Source: Sodiomyces alkalinus F11 (lineage: Eukaryota; Ascomycota; Sordariomycetes; Glomerellales; Plectosphaerellaceae). From it: a DNA stretch of 64,000 nt. This document shows, in pieces, positions 11,133 to 23,000 of this stretch. The DNA lies in NCBI RefSeq assembly GCF_003711515.1, contig NW_021167084.1:1591932-1655931 (forward strand). Reading direction: 5' to 3'. Below the pieces are notes generated by a model that ran no database searches, was not told the DNA's origin, and was given only the letters and a program-made list of their open reading frames with translations. The position numbers and the translations under genes are program-made. Each line of letters opens with the position of its first letter. Position 1 is the first letter of the stretch.

Positions 11133-12567
11133 CTTCGCCTCTAGGGGGGAGGTTGGCCAAGAGCGGTACGAAGTGGCTTTACAAACTCTGTGATGTGCTT
11201 GGAGACGAGGTCACAGACGTGTGTTTTAGATGTATACCCACTTCACGTCGTTTCGTAAAGCAATGTGAGAAGGTGAGAAGGATGATTAGAGTCACTTATA
11301 CGTCCTACGTGAAGGCAATATAGTCACTGTGGAATAGGGGTATGGGAAGAGGGGATGGCATCTGCTACGTGCTCTATAGAAAGATACCGAAATGAGGCGC
11401 AGGTAGACGAGGCTATAGCACTGGCTAATACTAGGGCACGTAAAGGATGGATAAGCGGAAGAATAGTGTGACTGGAGAAATAAAGGCAAAGTGTGAGGCA
11501 TCCATGTTAGAGGTCATCCGCCGTCTTACATTCTGGACATCCCTGTCTCGGCTGGATGACCTTGTGGCGTCCAACCACGATTATTTCCGCTATGGGAAAT
11601 AGGATGAAGGCGTTCTTATGCCTTGTGTCACCCAGACCTCCCTCGGGGTGGAACAACCTAACGGCCGATTACGCGATTTAGGCACGGAAGGTGGATATCC
11701 GTAGGTACCTTATAGAACTGCGGATCGTGTGCTAGAGCGGAGCATCTGTCAGATACAGCGTAACCGGAACCTTTCAAAAAAGGCAAAACCGGGTCAAAAT
11801 TGAATGGTAAATTGATTAAGGTGATTATGTAGTAGGATGAAGGGGGGTATTCAACGCTTATAGCTGTAACAGTTTCATAACTGTAAGGTACAAATCGGCC
11901 ACTCTTTTAAGGCAATGCGGACATAAACTGGAGCGGTGGAATATTAGACCGACATGGTCATGTCCCATGAATGGCATACAGCGTAAAAAGCAGGCGGGGA
12001 CTAATGGCAGAAAGTTTGCATGACGTCATTTGCACATGTTCAAAGACTACCTAAGAATAAAGACATCACCTTCACTGGACCCTGGCAGAAATTGAATGCA
12101 TAGATCCTGCTTCATTTGCTTATAATGCTAACATACATCTCTAGATATCCCTACTAAAGGATTAGAATATCAACCGCCTCCAATGCCATTGCTGACGACT
12201 GCGTCTATGCTGCGAAGATGCCCTAAGCAAGTTCTCTTGCCCTGACAAAACCATGGATCGTTCCCTGTTCCGCATCCACTAGATAGTACAGAGGTGAAAA
12301 ATGTACCGACCACGCACCACCTTGTTGGTGTGCCAAATTCCATAAGAAATGCGTAATATGCGCGCAAATTGGGGATGCCAAAAGACCCCATCCTGATGCA
12401 AGAGACCAGTCTCAAAATCGAATTGTAATGCTGAGGCCTAAACACCAAATGCTATGCAAGTGCCAAAAATCCTGTGTGAGGACACCCAGTCTCGAGCCGA
12501 AAGTGAGGTTTGAATGGATCCATCAGCATGGCCGTACAAACCTGGAGAAACACCCGTATCCCTAGGT
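11133..12567. other. Gene-free interval, AT-richer
   Basis: This 1.4-kb interval lies between the Arg/Ser-rich gene and the cyclin 3' end. Base composition drops in GC from about 11,700 to 12,170. The longest ORF (12170-12448, minus) has no family resemblance or good start context. It likely contains the Arg/Ser gene promoter and the cyclin 3' UTR. Confidence 0.55.
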
Positions 12568-14563
12568 CTAGTTCAGATGAGGTCCCCGCGGATGGCTATG
12601 AGGGACGACCTGCGCAGGCTGCCCAGTCCGATAAGATAAACTCATGTATTCGGGGACCACGCCGGTGCGCAAGTCGTTGCGGCGCCCGAGAGGCTGATAG
12701 TGCATCTGGGGCTGCGGGGCAGACATGTGATACTCGTGGAGCGACGTGGAGGGTGGTGGGTATAAAAGCGTGTTGACGTGACGGACCGGCTTATACGGAC
12801 TCGGCCGCTGTTGTAGGTACACACTCGGAGAATGGGAGATCGGTGTGTGGGTAATGGGGGTGTGGACTCCAGACCCGGACGTATACATATCAATCAAGGG
12901 AGAGGACCCGAACGCTGCCAGCGTGCCCGGGCTTTGCCGCCTGTTGGGAGTGCCGTACCCTATTGTTGGGTGAACAGATATTCCGTTCGTCGACGTAAGG
13001 GCGGCTTGAGGGCCAACTGGAGCTGTTCCAGGCGCAGCCGGGAGGGAAAGTTGACCAGTTGAGGACGCGGGGATGCCGGGTGCATTGGAATACACTGTTG
13101 CCATTGCCCGCACATTGGAGCCCAACGGAGGAAGCGACACGTTGACCTGTGTGGGGAAGATGATCGGTGCGACGTAGGGTGCCTGGCTGGAAATTGATGT
13201 ATTCGTGTTGAGGGAGAGATGGGGGACCGGTAGTCTGATGGGCTGCTCACCCACAACCGGCGGCCGAGCTGGATGCGGTTGCTGAGGGTGCCTGACCGCC
13301 GGACGTTTGGCAGGGTGCTCGGACGGCTCCTCTTCTTGTGCCCTCTTCTTGGAGGGACGTTGAATGTTGGACTTGGCCGAAAGCGGCGACAACCCGACCC
13401 ATTCATGCCCATTGACCTGGGCAGTGGAGTGAGGTGAGTAGAGGTGGGTGGTTGTCGGGGTCGCCGACTGCGTGGTTGAGTGAACACCTGCGCCGCGAGT
13501 CGGTGCCAGTGAGGGCGAAGTGAAACGGGCCGTTGGAGAGCACGGACCAACGGGCGACGTCGGTTGTGCCAGGGCACGTTCGTAATACTCGGAAAAGCAT
13601 GCGAGCTTCGCGAGCCAGTCCTCCCACTCGTCCTTGGTCGCCAGCAAGCTATACCTCATGTTGCTGAGGAACTCTACCTCCATGACATGTATCTCCTGAA
13701 CCGAGATACCCGAAACCTCCGCCCATGTCTTGTTCGTGTACGTGTTATCATCCAAGACTGCGCTGTCGGGTCAGTCAAAATGCCGCAACTGAAAAGACGA
13801 CGGCACTCGCAACTTACACTTATTTCCAAGCATGAGCGCTACCGTGAGTAGCCTGTATTCGCTTCCCGATCGACCCTTGACGCTAGGGTTTGCCTTTTTG
13901 AGTCGGTACACGAACATGAGCGCGAGCAGAATCACGCTTTGTGTTACTTGGGTCGTTGAGAGCACCCCGTATGCCCATTTCTTGAATGCTGGGTATGGTT
14001 TGGCATATTTCGTAAGCGGCGGCACAGCGGCATAGGCGGGTCGGGATCGAATCTTCTCGGCTGCCTGGAGTGTGTCCATGGATTCGAACCAAAATAAACA
14101 TGTCATCTGCAAAGAGATTAGCCACCCAGTACTGTCTTTCGCTTATATTCGGCAGCGCAAGGGGAAAGGCCTAGCGTACCTCGGCGGCGAAATCCGCCAG
14201 GTTCCCACCCTTCGGGTTGATGCAGGTCGGGACTTGCAGGCTGTGATGGACCAGCTCCTTCTCAGCAGAAGGCCCAGCCGATTGCGTCTTCCGGCTATCA
14301 TCTATGGTCGGGGTTATCCGCTGAGATGCGTGGTCTTGGCTGGGTATATGTTGCCGTGTCACAACGAGTGCCGTATCTCGAGGCTGGGGCTGGGACACAG
14401 CACACATCTGATGTTGCGGATACCGGCCGTATCCTGAGCCTCGTATGGCCCCTTCGGTCATGGCAGGCATCGGACACCTGACCTGGGCGAGACGTGAGTG
14501 GTACAAAGGAAGCACCTGGCTATGATAGGGACCGATGTGTGGTGGGTGGTAAGCCGTCGTCAT
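12568..14563 (-). CDS. Pcl/Pho80-type cyclin
   Basis: Three exons (14563-14180, 14106-13818, 13757-12568) encode about 620 residues. I start at ATG 14563 because the two codons above it lead only to a GTG. Residues 1-125 are Pro/Gln-rich. About 125-250 form the cyclin box: 'CINPKGGNLADFAAE', 'MTCLFWFESMDTLQAAEKI', 'VTQSVILLALMFVYRLKKAN', then across the second junction 'LMLGNKFLDDNTYTNKTWAE' and 'VHVMEVEFLSNM'-like text. The 'KF.DD.Y.N..WAEVSGI' block is typical of Pcl/Pho80 and related G1 cyclins, which bind a Pho85-type CDK. The remaining 370 residues are Pro/Ser/Thr/Gln-rich with a possible bipartite basic signal ('RPSKKRAQEEE', 'KRPAV'). Introns are 73 and 60 nt. The family is sure; the partner kinase and the process are inference. 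Confidence 0.88.
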
Positions 14564-15339
14564 CTTCACAAATTGGTCTGTACGCGAATCGTACGTCTCT
14601 GAGGTTCCCGTTAGGGGCCGACGTTTGTGTCACGGGTACGTTCTCCAAAACCGGGATCGTTCCGTGTTCGTAGAAGGTATGGGAGAAGAGTTCACTATAG
14701 GGAGCGGTGATTGGGAGAGGGCGGAAGGTGAGGATGAGAGTGAGGCAGCAATCGACCTCATCTGCGGGTGCGGCAAGGAGTCCTAGGACTGGAGGACGTA
14801 TGGTAGTGTCGGCGTTGAGGTCTGGTGTGGAGCTTCGTGACCCTATGAAGTTTGGAGGTGGCGGTCGTCTGGGGAAGGGCAGAGGAGAACCAACCCTGTG
14901 GTCGCTCCTGGCGTATTCGTGAGGTGGGAGGTGTATTCTGCTGCAGCATGGAACATCAAGAGGCTTCTCGGGATGGGTTACTGTCTAGCTGCTGCTTCGG
15001 CTGTTGCCTGCGTTTTGACGTGGAAGGTTGCCGGCCTGATAAGGGTTCGCACCAGGGTGAGGTAGGAGAAGAATCAACGGTAAAGTGAGCAGCGGCCAGC
15101 CGTGGATAAGCCGTCTGGGCCCGCCAAAAGCATCAGTCGCGATTCACCCTGGTAGTAAGGGCCATATGTGAACGTGTTTGCCCTGATGGTAGACCCGATG
15201 AAGAGTGGCCGGGCAGAGGAGTCGTTTGGCGACAGAGGAGGGGTTGGTAAGTCGTTTCGATCAGATCCGTTCAGCTCAGCTCGTCGCTCGGCCTTGGTCG
15301 TATAGATGAAGGCTTATAGGCAACCGAGTTGAATAGCGG

Positions 15340-15620
15340 GAAAAGTGCGTAGGAGAAGAGATTAACCTGGAAAGGCAAATCCTGAGGGAAGGTGAACGGC
15401 GAGAAGGAAAAGGGGAGGGGAGAGATGCCGGGGTTCAGTGAAGGGAATAGGCGTCGACGTTGTTGGAGGAGGTGGACGGAAGGAGGATGAAAACTAGCAG
15501 AGAGATGGTGGCAGGGGAGTGGCAGTGGGAAACTTGGAAGGGAGGAGATTAAGAATGAAGCAGTATCTCGCCGACGTTGAAGGAGAGACAGGGAGTCAGG
15601 TCAGAAACAGAGAGGTGCAG
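15340..15620 (+). other. Purine-rich (G/A) tract upstream of the cyclin
   Basis: On the + strand the bases are mostly G and A (many GGAGG, GAAGGA, GAGAGA words), so the transcribed strand of the minus-strand cyclin is pyrimidine-rich (CT-rich). In filamentous fungi, CT-rich stretches are common in promoters and 5' UTRs just upstream of transcription starts. It lies 0.8-1.1 kb above the cyclin ATG, so a long leader or a leader intron is possible. Confidence 0.4.
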
Positions 15621-16365
15621 GATATCCGTAGTTCTAGTTCTCAGTTGCATCCGTGTAGATGAGAACGAGACGGCATAAAGGTACGTTGTAGACCACAGGT
15701 GGACAAGGGCAGCAAGGTCATGGACAAGGTTCTGAATAGATAGATACCTATGAAGGTCCCCTAGTTCAAAAAGACATGGGGAAGCTCATCAGTCAGACCA
15801 GACGAGACACGGAAGGCAGCGGGAGCCGAAGAAGAGTCCGGACACATCCACACATCCACAACACAGCCATGGATGGCCGAAATGGAGCTGCTTGTTCATG
15901 GTTCAAGGCTCATGGCTCATGGGCTCATGGGGCTCTGGGGCTCTGGGGCGGGACGACGCTCGACTCGGATCAGAGCCAGAACCACTTACAGGCAAGGCAG
16001 GGAGCCGGCCCCAAGGCCAGGCGAAAAATGTGTGGAGTGAATGTTTAACGTCGTGGGATGTTGTCTGGAACCTTGAACTCTCTCCGGCGCGGCAAACTCC
16101 AATTCGTCGTGCATCGTACCTGCCCATCGACAACCTATTATTACCCGCACCCAGTACGTTGTAATTACACGGTATGTACCAAATTTGCTCTGCCTTCATA
16201 CGTTGCACGTTCATACCGTACTTAATTAGCATGTACCCCCTCCCTCAGCTCCTGCCTCAGGGGGCCCCCAGTCCGTTCTGGTGGACCCGCTCCTGACTGG
16301 CTGAGGCTGGTCGCAGTTCCCAGCTTTTCACTTTCCCCCCTTCCTAACTTACGGAAAATCCATCT

Positions 16366-16391
16366 TACGGAGTACGAAAAAGTACGAAGTA
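16366..16391. repeat. Paired TACGGAGTA and TACGAAGTA words
   Basis: Two copies of the TACGRAGTA word occur within 26 bp (16366-16374 and 16383-16391). The same 9-mer (TACTYCGTA on the other strand) recurs elsewhere in the non-coding parts of the window. Function is unknown. Confidence 0.6.
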
Positions 16392-19300
16392 TCTTGCCAT
16401 GACCGTGGTTGCCCCTTCACACCGATTCCCACCAAATTCCCACAGGCACCCCTCTCTAGGCACGTTGTAGGCTTGACGGGTGGATGCTGCTCCGTTTCTC
16501 CTCTCTACGTAATTACATGGTATGTATCGACCGTCCATGGACCATCAATCTAAACAGGGGGTGGGTGAGCTCTGAAGTGGGGTGGGGTGTGAGGATCCAT
16601 ATTTCCTCTGCTCTTTCTCCCATTGTCGGCTGGCTTTACCAATATATACAAAAGTAATCAAAATCAGTATTTTGTTCATACTTAGGTAGTCCGGACACTA
16701 AGTATTATCACACACTCTGTTCTATTACATATCATGAAAATCCCAGCCCTTTTACGCTCTCCCTTTTCTTTCTCTGTCTATACTTCCTCCCTTCTTCCTC
16801 TATAAAGATAAAATAAACCTTAGTCTTATATAGATCATCAACTGGACACACAAGCAGGGGCCTTTAGCAACCACATAAGAAGGAAAGCCACATAAAGTCC
16901 CATCGTCTAAGAGAGTATTCCTGTCCATATATACTCATACAGTGTCCATTAAAGCCTTGGGGGAAAAGCAACTCCGCTCTTGTGGGACCACCAAGGGAGC
17001 TGGGCTATTAGAGGGGTACACAGTATTAGATGTAGATACTTATGATGTTTGGGGTGGTGGGTCTATCTTCATTTCTTTTTCTTTTTGTTCTCTCTTTTTC
17101 TTCTTTGGTGCTCCACCTTTCTACCGTTTCTGGAATGTACTTTTCCTAGGACGAATCACAGCCTCAGCTCTCTAATGCCCATCTGAAGGAAACGCCGGGA
17201 AGGCTACGAGAATAGGGGATTTCAAAGAAAAGTCAACAGTACACCAGTGACGCCAGAAGGAGCAAGAAGGCCATAGTTGCGAAGTAAAACAATACTCAGT
17301 AAGGCAGGACGTGAATCGAAACCCGAGCATACTTTAGAAGGTAGATTACATTCATACATATGTATATCGTAGGCCCCAGGAATGCGGCTAACGATCATCA
17401 CCGGCAGGGCCTAATTACAGCATCAAGTCTGGAGTTTCGTCGCGTAGCAGCGATTGCGTGGGTGAGGACGAAGTACTGTCCGTGTCCAGCATAGAATAGT
17501 ACGCCATAGTCTGGCCAGGTCGTTGTGCATTCTCAGCCGAAAGACGAAGAATCCCGTTGACCAATCCTGACACCTCATTTGGGATGAGGTGACGACAAAT
17601 GACACCCTGGGGCACCTTTTCACTTCGGGCAAAGTGCTTCTTACACTATGCATCAATCTCCACCACAAGCCTCATGTGCCCGCCCCCTTGCCTATCTTTC
17701 CAGAAACTAGGTGCCAACTCCATCTTCATGAGAACCCTTGTCGGACGCACTACGCGTACATATATGATGCCTGCTTGTCTCCCGCCATTCCTTCTTGGTG
17801 TGGTTGATTTCCGCCAGCCGCAAGGGATTGATTAGCATCAACTGTACGGAGTAATGTGTACATACACATACGTATGCACAGTACATAATTTAGTAAGCCA
17901 CTTTCATTGGGATTTTACGGCGGAGTCTACTAACCTGCTGCTTTTGGAATGTGTTTCCTTCTGCACTGTGTTAGTGACCATCGACCCCACCACTCTCTAG
18001 CAGGATTTGTTTCGCACAGGGCATTCGGTAAGCCGGTTTTCTTCGCCTTTTAGCCCGGGTGCCCATGTATGTTACTCTTGGCTTTGCATCGCGCACTGTT
18101 GTCCGTCACCTCGCCAGTGGAACGAGCCCAAAACGCCAAAATGAGGAGACAATGACTTTCGGCCAGAGCATGAAAGCGACTTTTGACTTGGACACTGTTG
18201 CGTTGCCCCAGCACCATCACCACCTCCAACCGAGAAAGTGTTCTAACACGAACTCGTTGCCTTAATATGACACGGAATTAATCGTCGAAGCCGCTGCTTA
18301 CAGCGAAACAAACATTGTGTGATGCTCGCCATTCTACATCTACTCCTTTCTCTCCTCCCCTTTTCGATCCACCGGACTTCTTACCATTAACGCAGAGACC
18401 GAAGCTTTATCTCGATGTCCCAGACTAGGACGACGAGGCCCGCAAGTCTTGAATCGCATCCATCTGGGGCTACAGAACCATGCCATTTTTAAAAGCTAAT
18501 AAATTACCTGACGGAATTTGGCCTCCAAGAGGCACCATGTGGACACTTTGACCGCCAAGCAACAGAGCGAGGCCCCCCTGAAGAAAGGACGTGGCGTCCA
18601 TTTCACGCCGAGAGATGGTCAACAACACCCACAATGCTGACAAGAAACCGAAACTGCATGGCAGGGGTTTGAACAACGGAATGAAGAACGGAGATCTATC
18701 AGGTGCGTGCTGATCGTCTGTCGGGCGATGTCCTGTTGAAACTACTCAGTAAGGTGTACATATGGCGGCTGCATAGGTGGTGAGAGGAAGAGGCAGCGGC
18801 CCATCCTTTCGCCGTGATAATGGAAGTGCTGCGACAGCATGCATCCAGCGTCCCACCTCATATTGGTCGCTTTTGTGTGAATATTCCCGTTGTCGCATGG
18901 CGTTGCATCAACCCTGGCTGTTGTGGCCTGAGTAGGGATGTTGGCGCCTTCGCCATGGTATGGGTGACATACACAAATCAGCTAGCTACCTTTTATGTAC
19001 TATATTATGTGAGAAGGGGGCATCATTGTCGGTGAGTAAAATACACCAGCAATATATGGGCCAAGATCCCCCTTCGGTGGTCTTCTGCATGCACCAATTC
19101 CTCAAGCTGGAAACCGAATAAGCAACCAGCTTCCACTCAGGGACGCACGTCTACGAAGTCCCATTGGCCAGAATGCCTATCACAGCCGTCTTGCTCCGTA
19201 CATCGAGCATGGAGCGATGCTTGGGGCTAATACCACGGATCCCGCCACGGATAGATCAAACGCACGGCATGCAAACAAGAAAAAGAAAGACGAATGGGCG

Positions 19301-20000
19301 ACAGAGCAACAGTTGGAAGACCCGATATCTTACGACGTGCAAAAAATAATTAATAACTTGCTCATGTGTAAGAAGTACGGATATGGCTTGCCAAGTCACC
19401 TGGGATAATAGGTAGTGGTATCTTGGCCTTTGGCGAATCTGCTAGCCAGATTTGGTCACAATGATTGCTGCCCCTAAGATGGCGCGGAACACCAACTAAA
19501 TAAAAAAAAAAAAGAAGAAGAAGAAAAAAACCAGTGGGGGCAGTTTCTTTGGTCTGCTTGTTAAAGCAATCCATCTTGTTTGGTTGCTAGAGGCTTACAG
19601 AAATAAATACTAACCAAGGCATTCGGACTCGTTCGAATCCGAAGCAACTATTATTTACGGAGTACAGAACCCCCTTGGTCTTAGCGCAAAGTACTGTACT
19701 CGGTACACACCTTTAATGAAACCAATACCCCATGTCGGGTCACATTTGACGAGTCAACAGTACATATGTACGAACCCCAGTAAGAAGCCTCGCCCTTCTT
19801 ATTCACGATTAGCTACTGCATGGGACTGCGCCTCGTGTTATACCCTTCTATGGCTGTAATTAAAGGGTCATATATCGTTCCCTTTCTCCCGTTCTGTGAG
19901 GCATTAGATATCAGCCTGTCATCCTAGCGACAGCATTTAGTAATCCTCACGAACCGAGCTAAGCGAGGAACCCCTGGAACTTTCTTCCGTCCCCCTCCGA

Positions 20001-23000
20001 ATATGAGAATACGCTTTCGCATCCGGAGGACCCACCCAAGGATCCGGGCCGCGGAGGTGGGTAGGTATCCATTCACCGGATACGAGGCCTTCGGAAAGCC
20101 TCCGGTTATAATCGACGACACGAGCACGCAGAACGTTGGATTTTCCAATTAGGAAGCCTCGGGCAACTCACAGCAGACCGTCGATCGCCGACCAAGAAGA
20201 TGACCACCCTTTGCCTTGATACTTGTCACTCCCGCATCCACGAGATACGTGAAGGCTTGCAACTTTCTCGGGCTCTCTTCACCAAAGGTACGCCAAGCAT
20301 CTTGCCTCCCAAGACTTTGCTGGCCGACAAAAATATAAATGTCTCGACGTCGTTCCCATCTCAGTCAACTTTTGTTTCTCTCGGCGTCGTCGGACGACTT
20401 TGCTTCTGACCTAAGAGCTTGTGTCACCCGTGAGGTCCTGGATCACAAGCCCGGCCATCTCGGCAAGAAAGCAACCATCGACGTCGTACTCCTCGGTCGC
20501 ATCTCAGCACCCATGGTCTTACGACTCATGTTAGTCCCGACACCGCTTTAAATGTACTTCGTAGGAACACTCCTACCTATCGTTTTTTTACTACACTCCA
20601 GCCAGTGACGCCCGACTATGTACCATCTCCAACAAAGCCGTTTCCTTCCTAGGTACCTAGTCTAATAAGCATAAGTCTAAGCAATAGCTTCGCAGCTTGG
20701 CGAGGCATTTCTCCAGCTAAACCGGCGCTGTGCCCTGCTCGCGAACTTTCCGAGAGTACTTCGTCGGAGGCTCTGAGAGACTGAGACAACGACACCACTT
20801 ATTTAAGCAAGGCCATGCTGAGGTCGTGATAGTGTGATCTGTTCTGACTCGGTTGCGCCCAGCAACATCTATCCTATCACTAACCTCGCAGATCACAGGA
20901 TTTTGTTTCCGTCACTTTGCACGGATGGCGTATGTTATTCCGATTTGTCGATTGAATCCATGCAGCAAAATTGACTGGTGGATGCTTGGGGCTTGGTTGA
21001 GACTTAAAGTATCCCGCATTAAGCCACTTCCACACCATAGTAATATTTTTTGCACTCGGTAATAATACTTACAACGTACTTTCGTACAAACATTCCTTCT
21101 AGAGTTGTGTACGAAGTAGTGGCAGATTCGGAACATGGTGTCGGCCAGGGTCTTCGGTCTCTAAGGGAAATATTCACCATCGCTGGCTTGCCGCAATTTA
21201 CTATATTTTGCGAAGTGGAGTAAAATAGTCAGTCTCCCTCGACTCTCGGATACAGGGGCGTAAACACCACGATCTCACTCCTTTGTTCTCAAGGGCGTGG
21301 CAAACGGATGTTATGAAACTCCTGTCGGAACCGGCTTTGCTGCTTTCTTCGCCAGCCTCCGAACCGGCTTATACGACCTCAGTCTTAGAGGCATCCTGCG
21401 AGAAACCGCATGGCTTCCGTTCGTCTCAATGGGGGTGTTTCCTCGAATACGATAAAAGCTGAAGCTCCACCTCGAAACATGACTTGTTCCTTTATGTGAG
21501 GGACGCAGATCGATGATGGATTCATTACCTTGCACGGCCTGGGCCCTCCACTGCCTACGACGAGAATATCGCTAATAACCCTGACCCGTTATTGACGAAG
21601 TATTTTGTACTACAAGAACGCGTAATATAACGAACGACTTGAAGTCAAAAGTGCCTTCTTGTTGGCGGCTCGGCCCCCTTTAATTTATGTATTTATTCGT
21701 ACGAAGCACTTTATATCCGTACTTCGTAGATGCTAGCTAGGTTTATGATGTGCACTCATCCAGGAAAAGTATCCGGAGGGGGTAACCTACTCCGTACTAC
21801 GTAAGGATACTTTGTATATATACCGTATATACGTGTATATGGGATTGGATTAGTGGTTCCCTGCAGACATCAACAGACTCAAAAGCCGTCTTCATTTCAT
21901 ACCGAGCATTGTATATATTTCTACATAGCATTTTGTGAATTTCTTACGCGTTGTGGGGCTTCACATGCTCCATATTGCCCTTATGGAGAGGGGAGCCTGT
22001 ACACTAGATATCGGTTTAAAGTACATACGAAGTGCTTCGGGAGGCATGGGAGTATATTCTAAGCACCGAATCTTTAGAAGTCTCACACTACCAATTCTCT
22101 TGTTTTGCACAGGCTTTGGCACATCCTCTTCCCCTCGCTTTTCTGGAGCGTCTCCGAATCATCAGGTATTATCGGCGCCTCGAAACAACGCCCCCCCCCC
22201 CACGTCTCGTGCTGCCGTGTGGGTGCGAGTGGGGGTTTGGTGTTAGTGTTTAAGTGTTCATGACGGTCTCTGGCACCATCGTCGAGACAACTCTCAAATT
22301 CAGGGGCACGGGATTAATAATTACCTGCTCCCTGCTCACTCTCTACTTATACTGTCACAACACCACTTCTTTTACTGGGTTCTTATTCCTGAATCCGACA
22401 CAGCCCGCCTACATACGTTTCGTGTCGTTTCGTTGCTTGTCAGCGGTTGCCAGACCAAGCAAAAACCTCCGGATGGGCAAACAACCACCGAGGGATATGA
22501 CAAGCCTCGGGTCTCATCGTACGCTCCACGATTGGTTGTCTTTGTGGTCAGACCGTCCACTCGTCCACTATGATCCCACTTTTCTTTATTTCTTTATTTC
22601 TTTATTTCTCTCTTTTTTTTTTAAGTGGTCCGTTGTCTCCCATTTACACAGGGTATCATTTCCATCCTGGGTAGGCAGCAACATAAGGCGGTCAGCTGAT
22701 TCGCTTGACCACCGACCAGTTGGCTCACTGCATGGAGACCTACGGAGGTTGGGTACTTCCCCACAGGGCCCCGGCGTCGGGCGACGATCGTGGTAGTTGG
22801 GCGGCCGGATTGCTGCTTACGTTGTAATTACTGTTTACCCTGATAATTGAACGACCAATGCACACCACAACAATAAGTACTTCCGAGTGCAGGCGGCTTG
22901 TCTGGGGCTGGTTGTGAAGGCTGCCGCAAAACGATCACATACACTACAACGTACAACGTACTTCATCCCTTTTTGTCGAGTCCTCGGTCCACACCCCGGG

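Larger units (their letters stand above)
14564..20000. other. Long gene-free region, left half
   Basis: No ORF here shows family resemblance, codon continuity or convincing splicing. The first 1.2 kb is cyclin upstream DNA. About 15,340-15,620 is purine-rich on the + strand. About 16,640-16,830 is AT-rich. TACTYCGTA or TACAACGTA words occur at 15682, 16155, 16366, 16383, 17845 and 19656. A small minus-strand ORF at 17415-17615 (about 66 codons, ending 'LLRDETPDLML') is the only mildly protein-like piece. I could not attach it to anything. Confidence 0.5.

Noticed and set aside
12170..12448. 92-codon minus-strand ORF
   Set aside because: No family resemblance and AT-richer non-coding context; kept as intergenic.
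17415..17615. Small minus-strand ORF ending 'LLRDETPDLML'
   Set aside because: The only protein-like piece in the left gene-free region and could be a last exon, but no upstream exon, domain or family was recognisable, so it was not called.
19560..19650. Possible tRNA gene: GTTCGAATCC (B-box-like) at about 19,631
   Set aside because: No matching A box, acceptor stem or anticodon arm could be folded around it.
20200..20550. Two short plus-strand ORFs ('CLDTCHSRIHEI...' and 'HKPGHLGKKATIDVV...')
   Set aside because: They look briefly coding and could be a decayed gene, but they are in different frames, no splice restores a known family, and the start context is ordinary.
22254..22796. 180-codon plus-strand ORF
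   Set aside because: Composition is that of random open frame with a poly-T run read as Phe/Leu; no domains.
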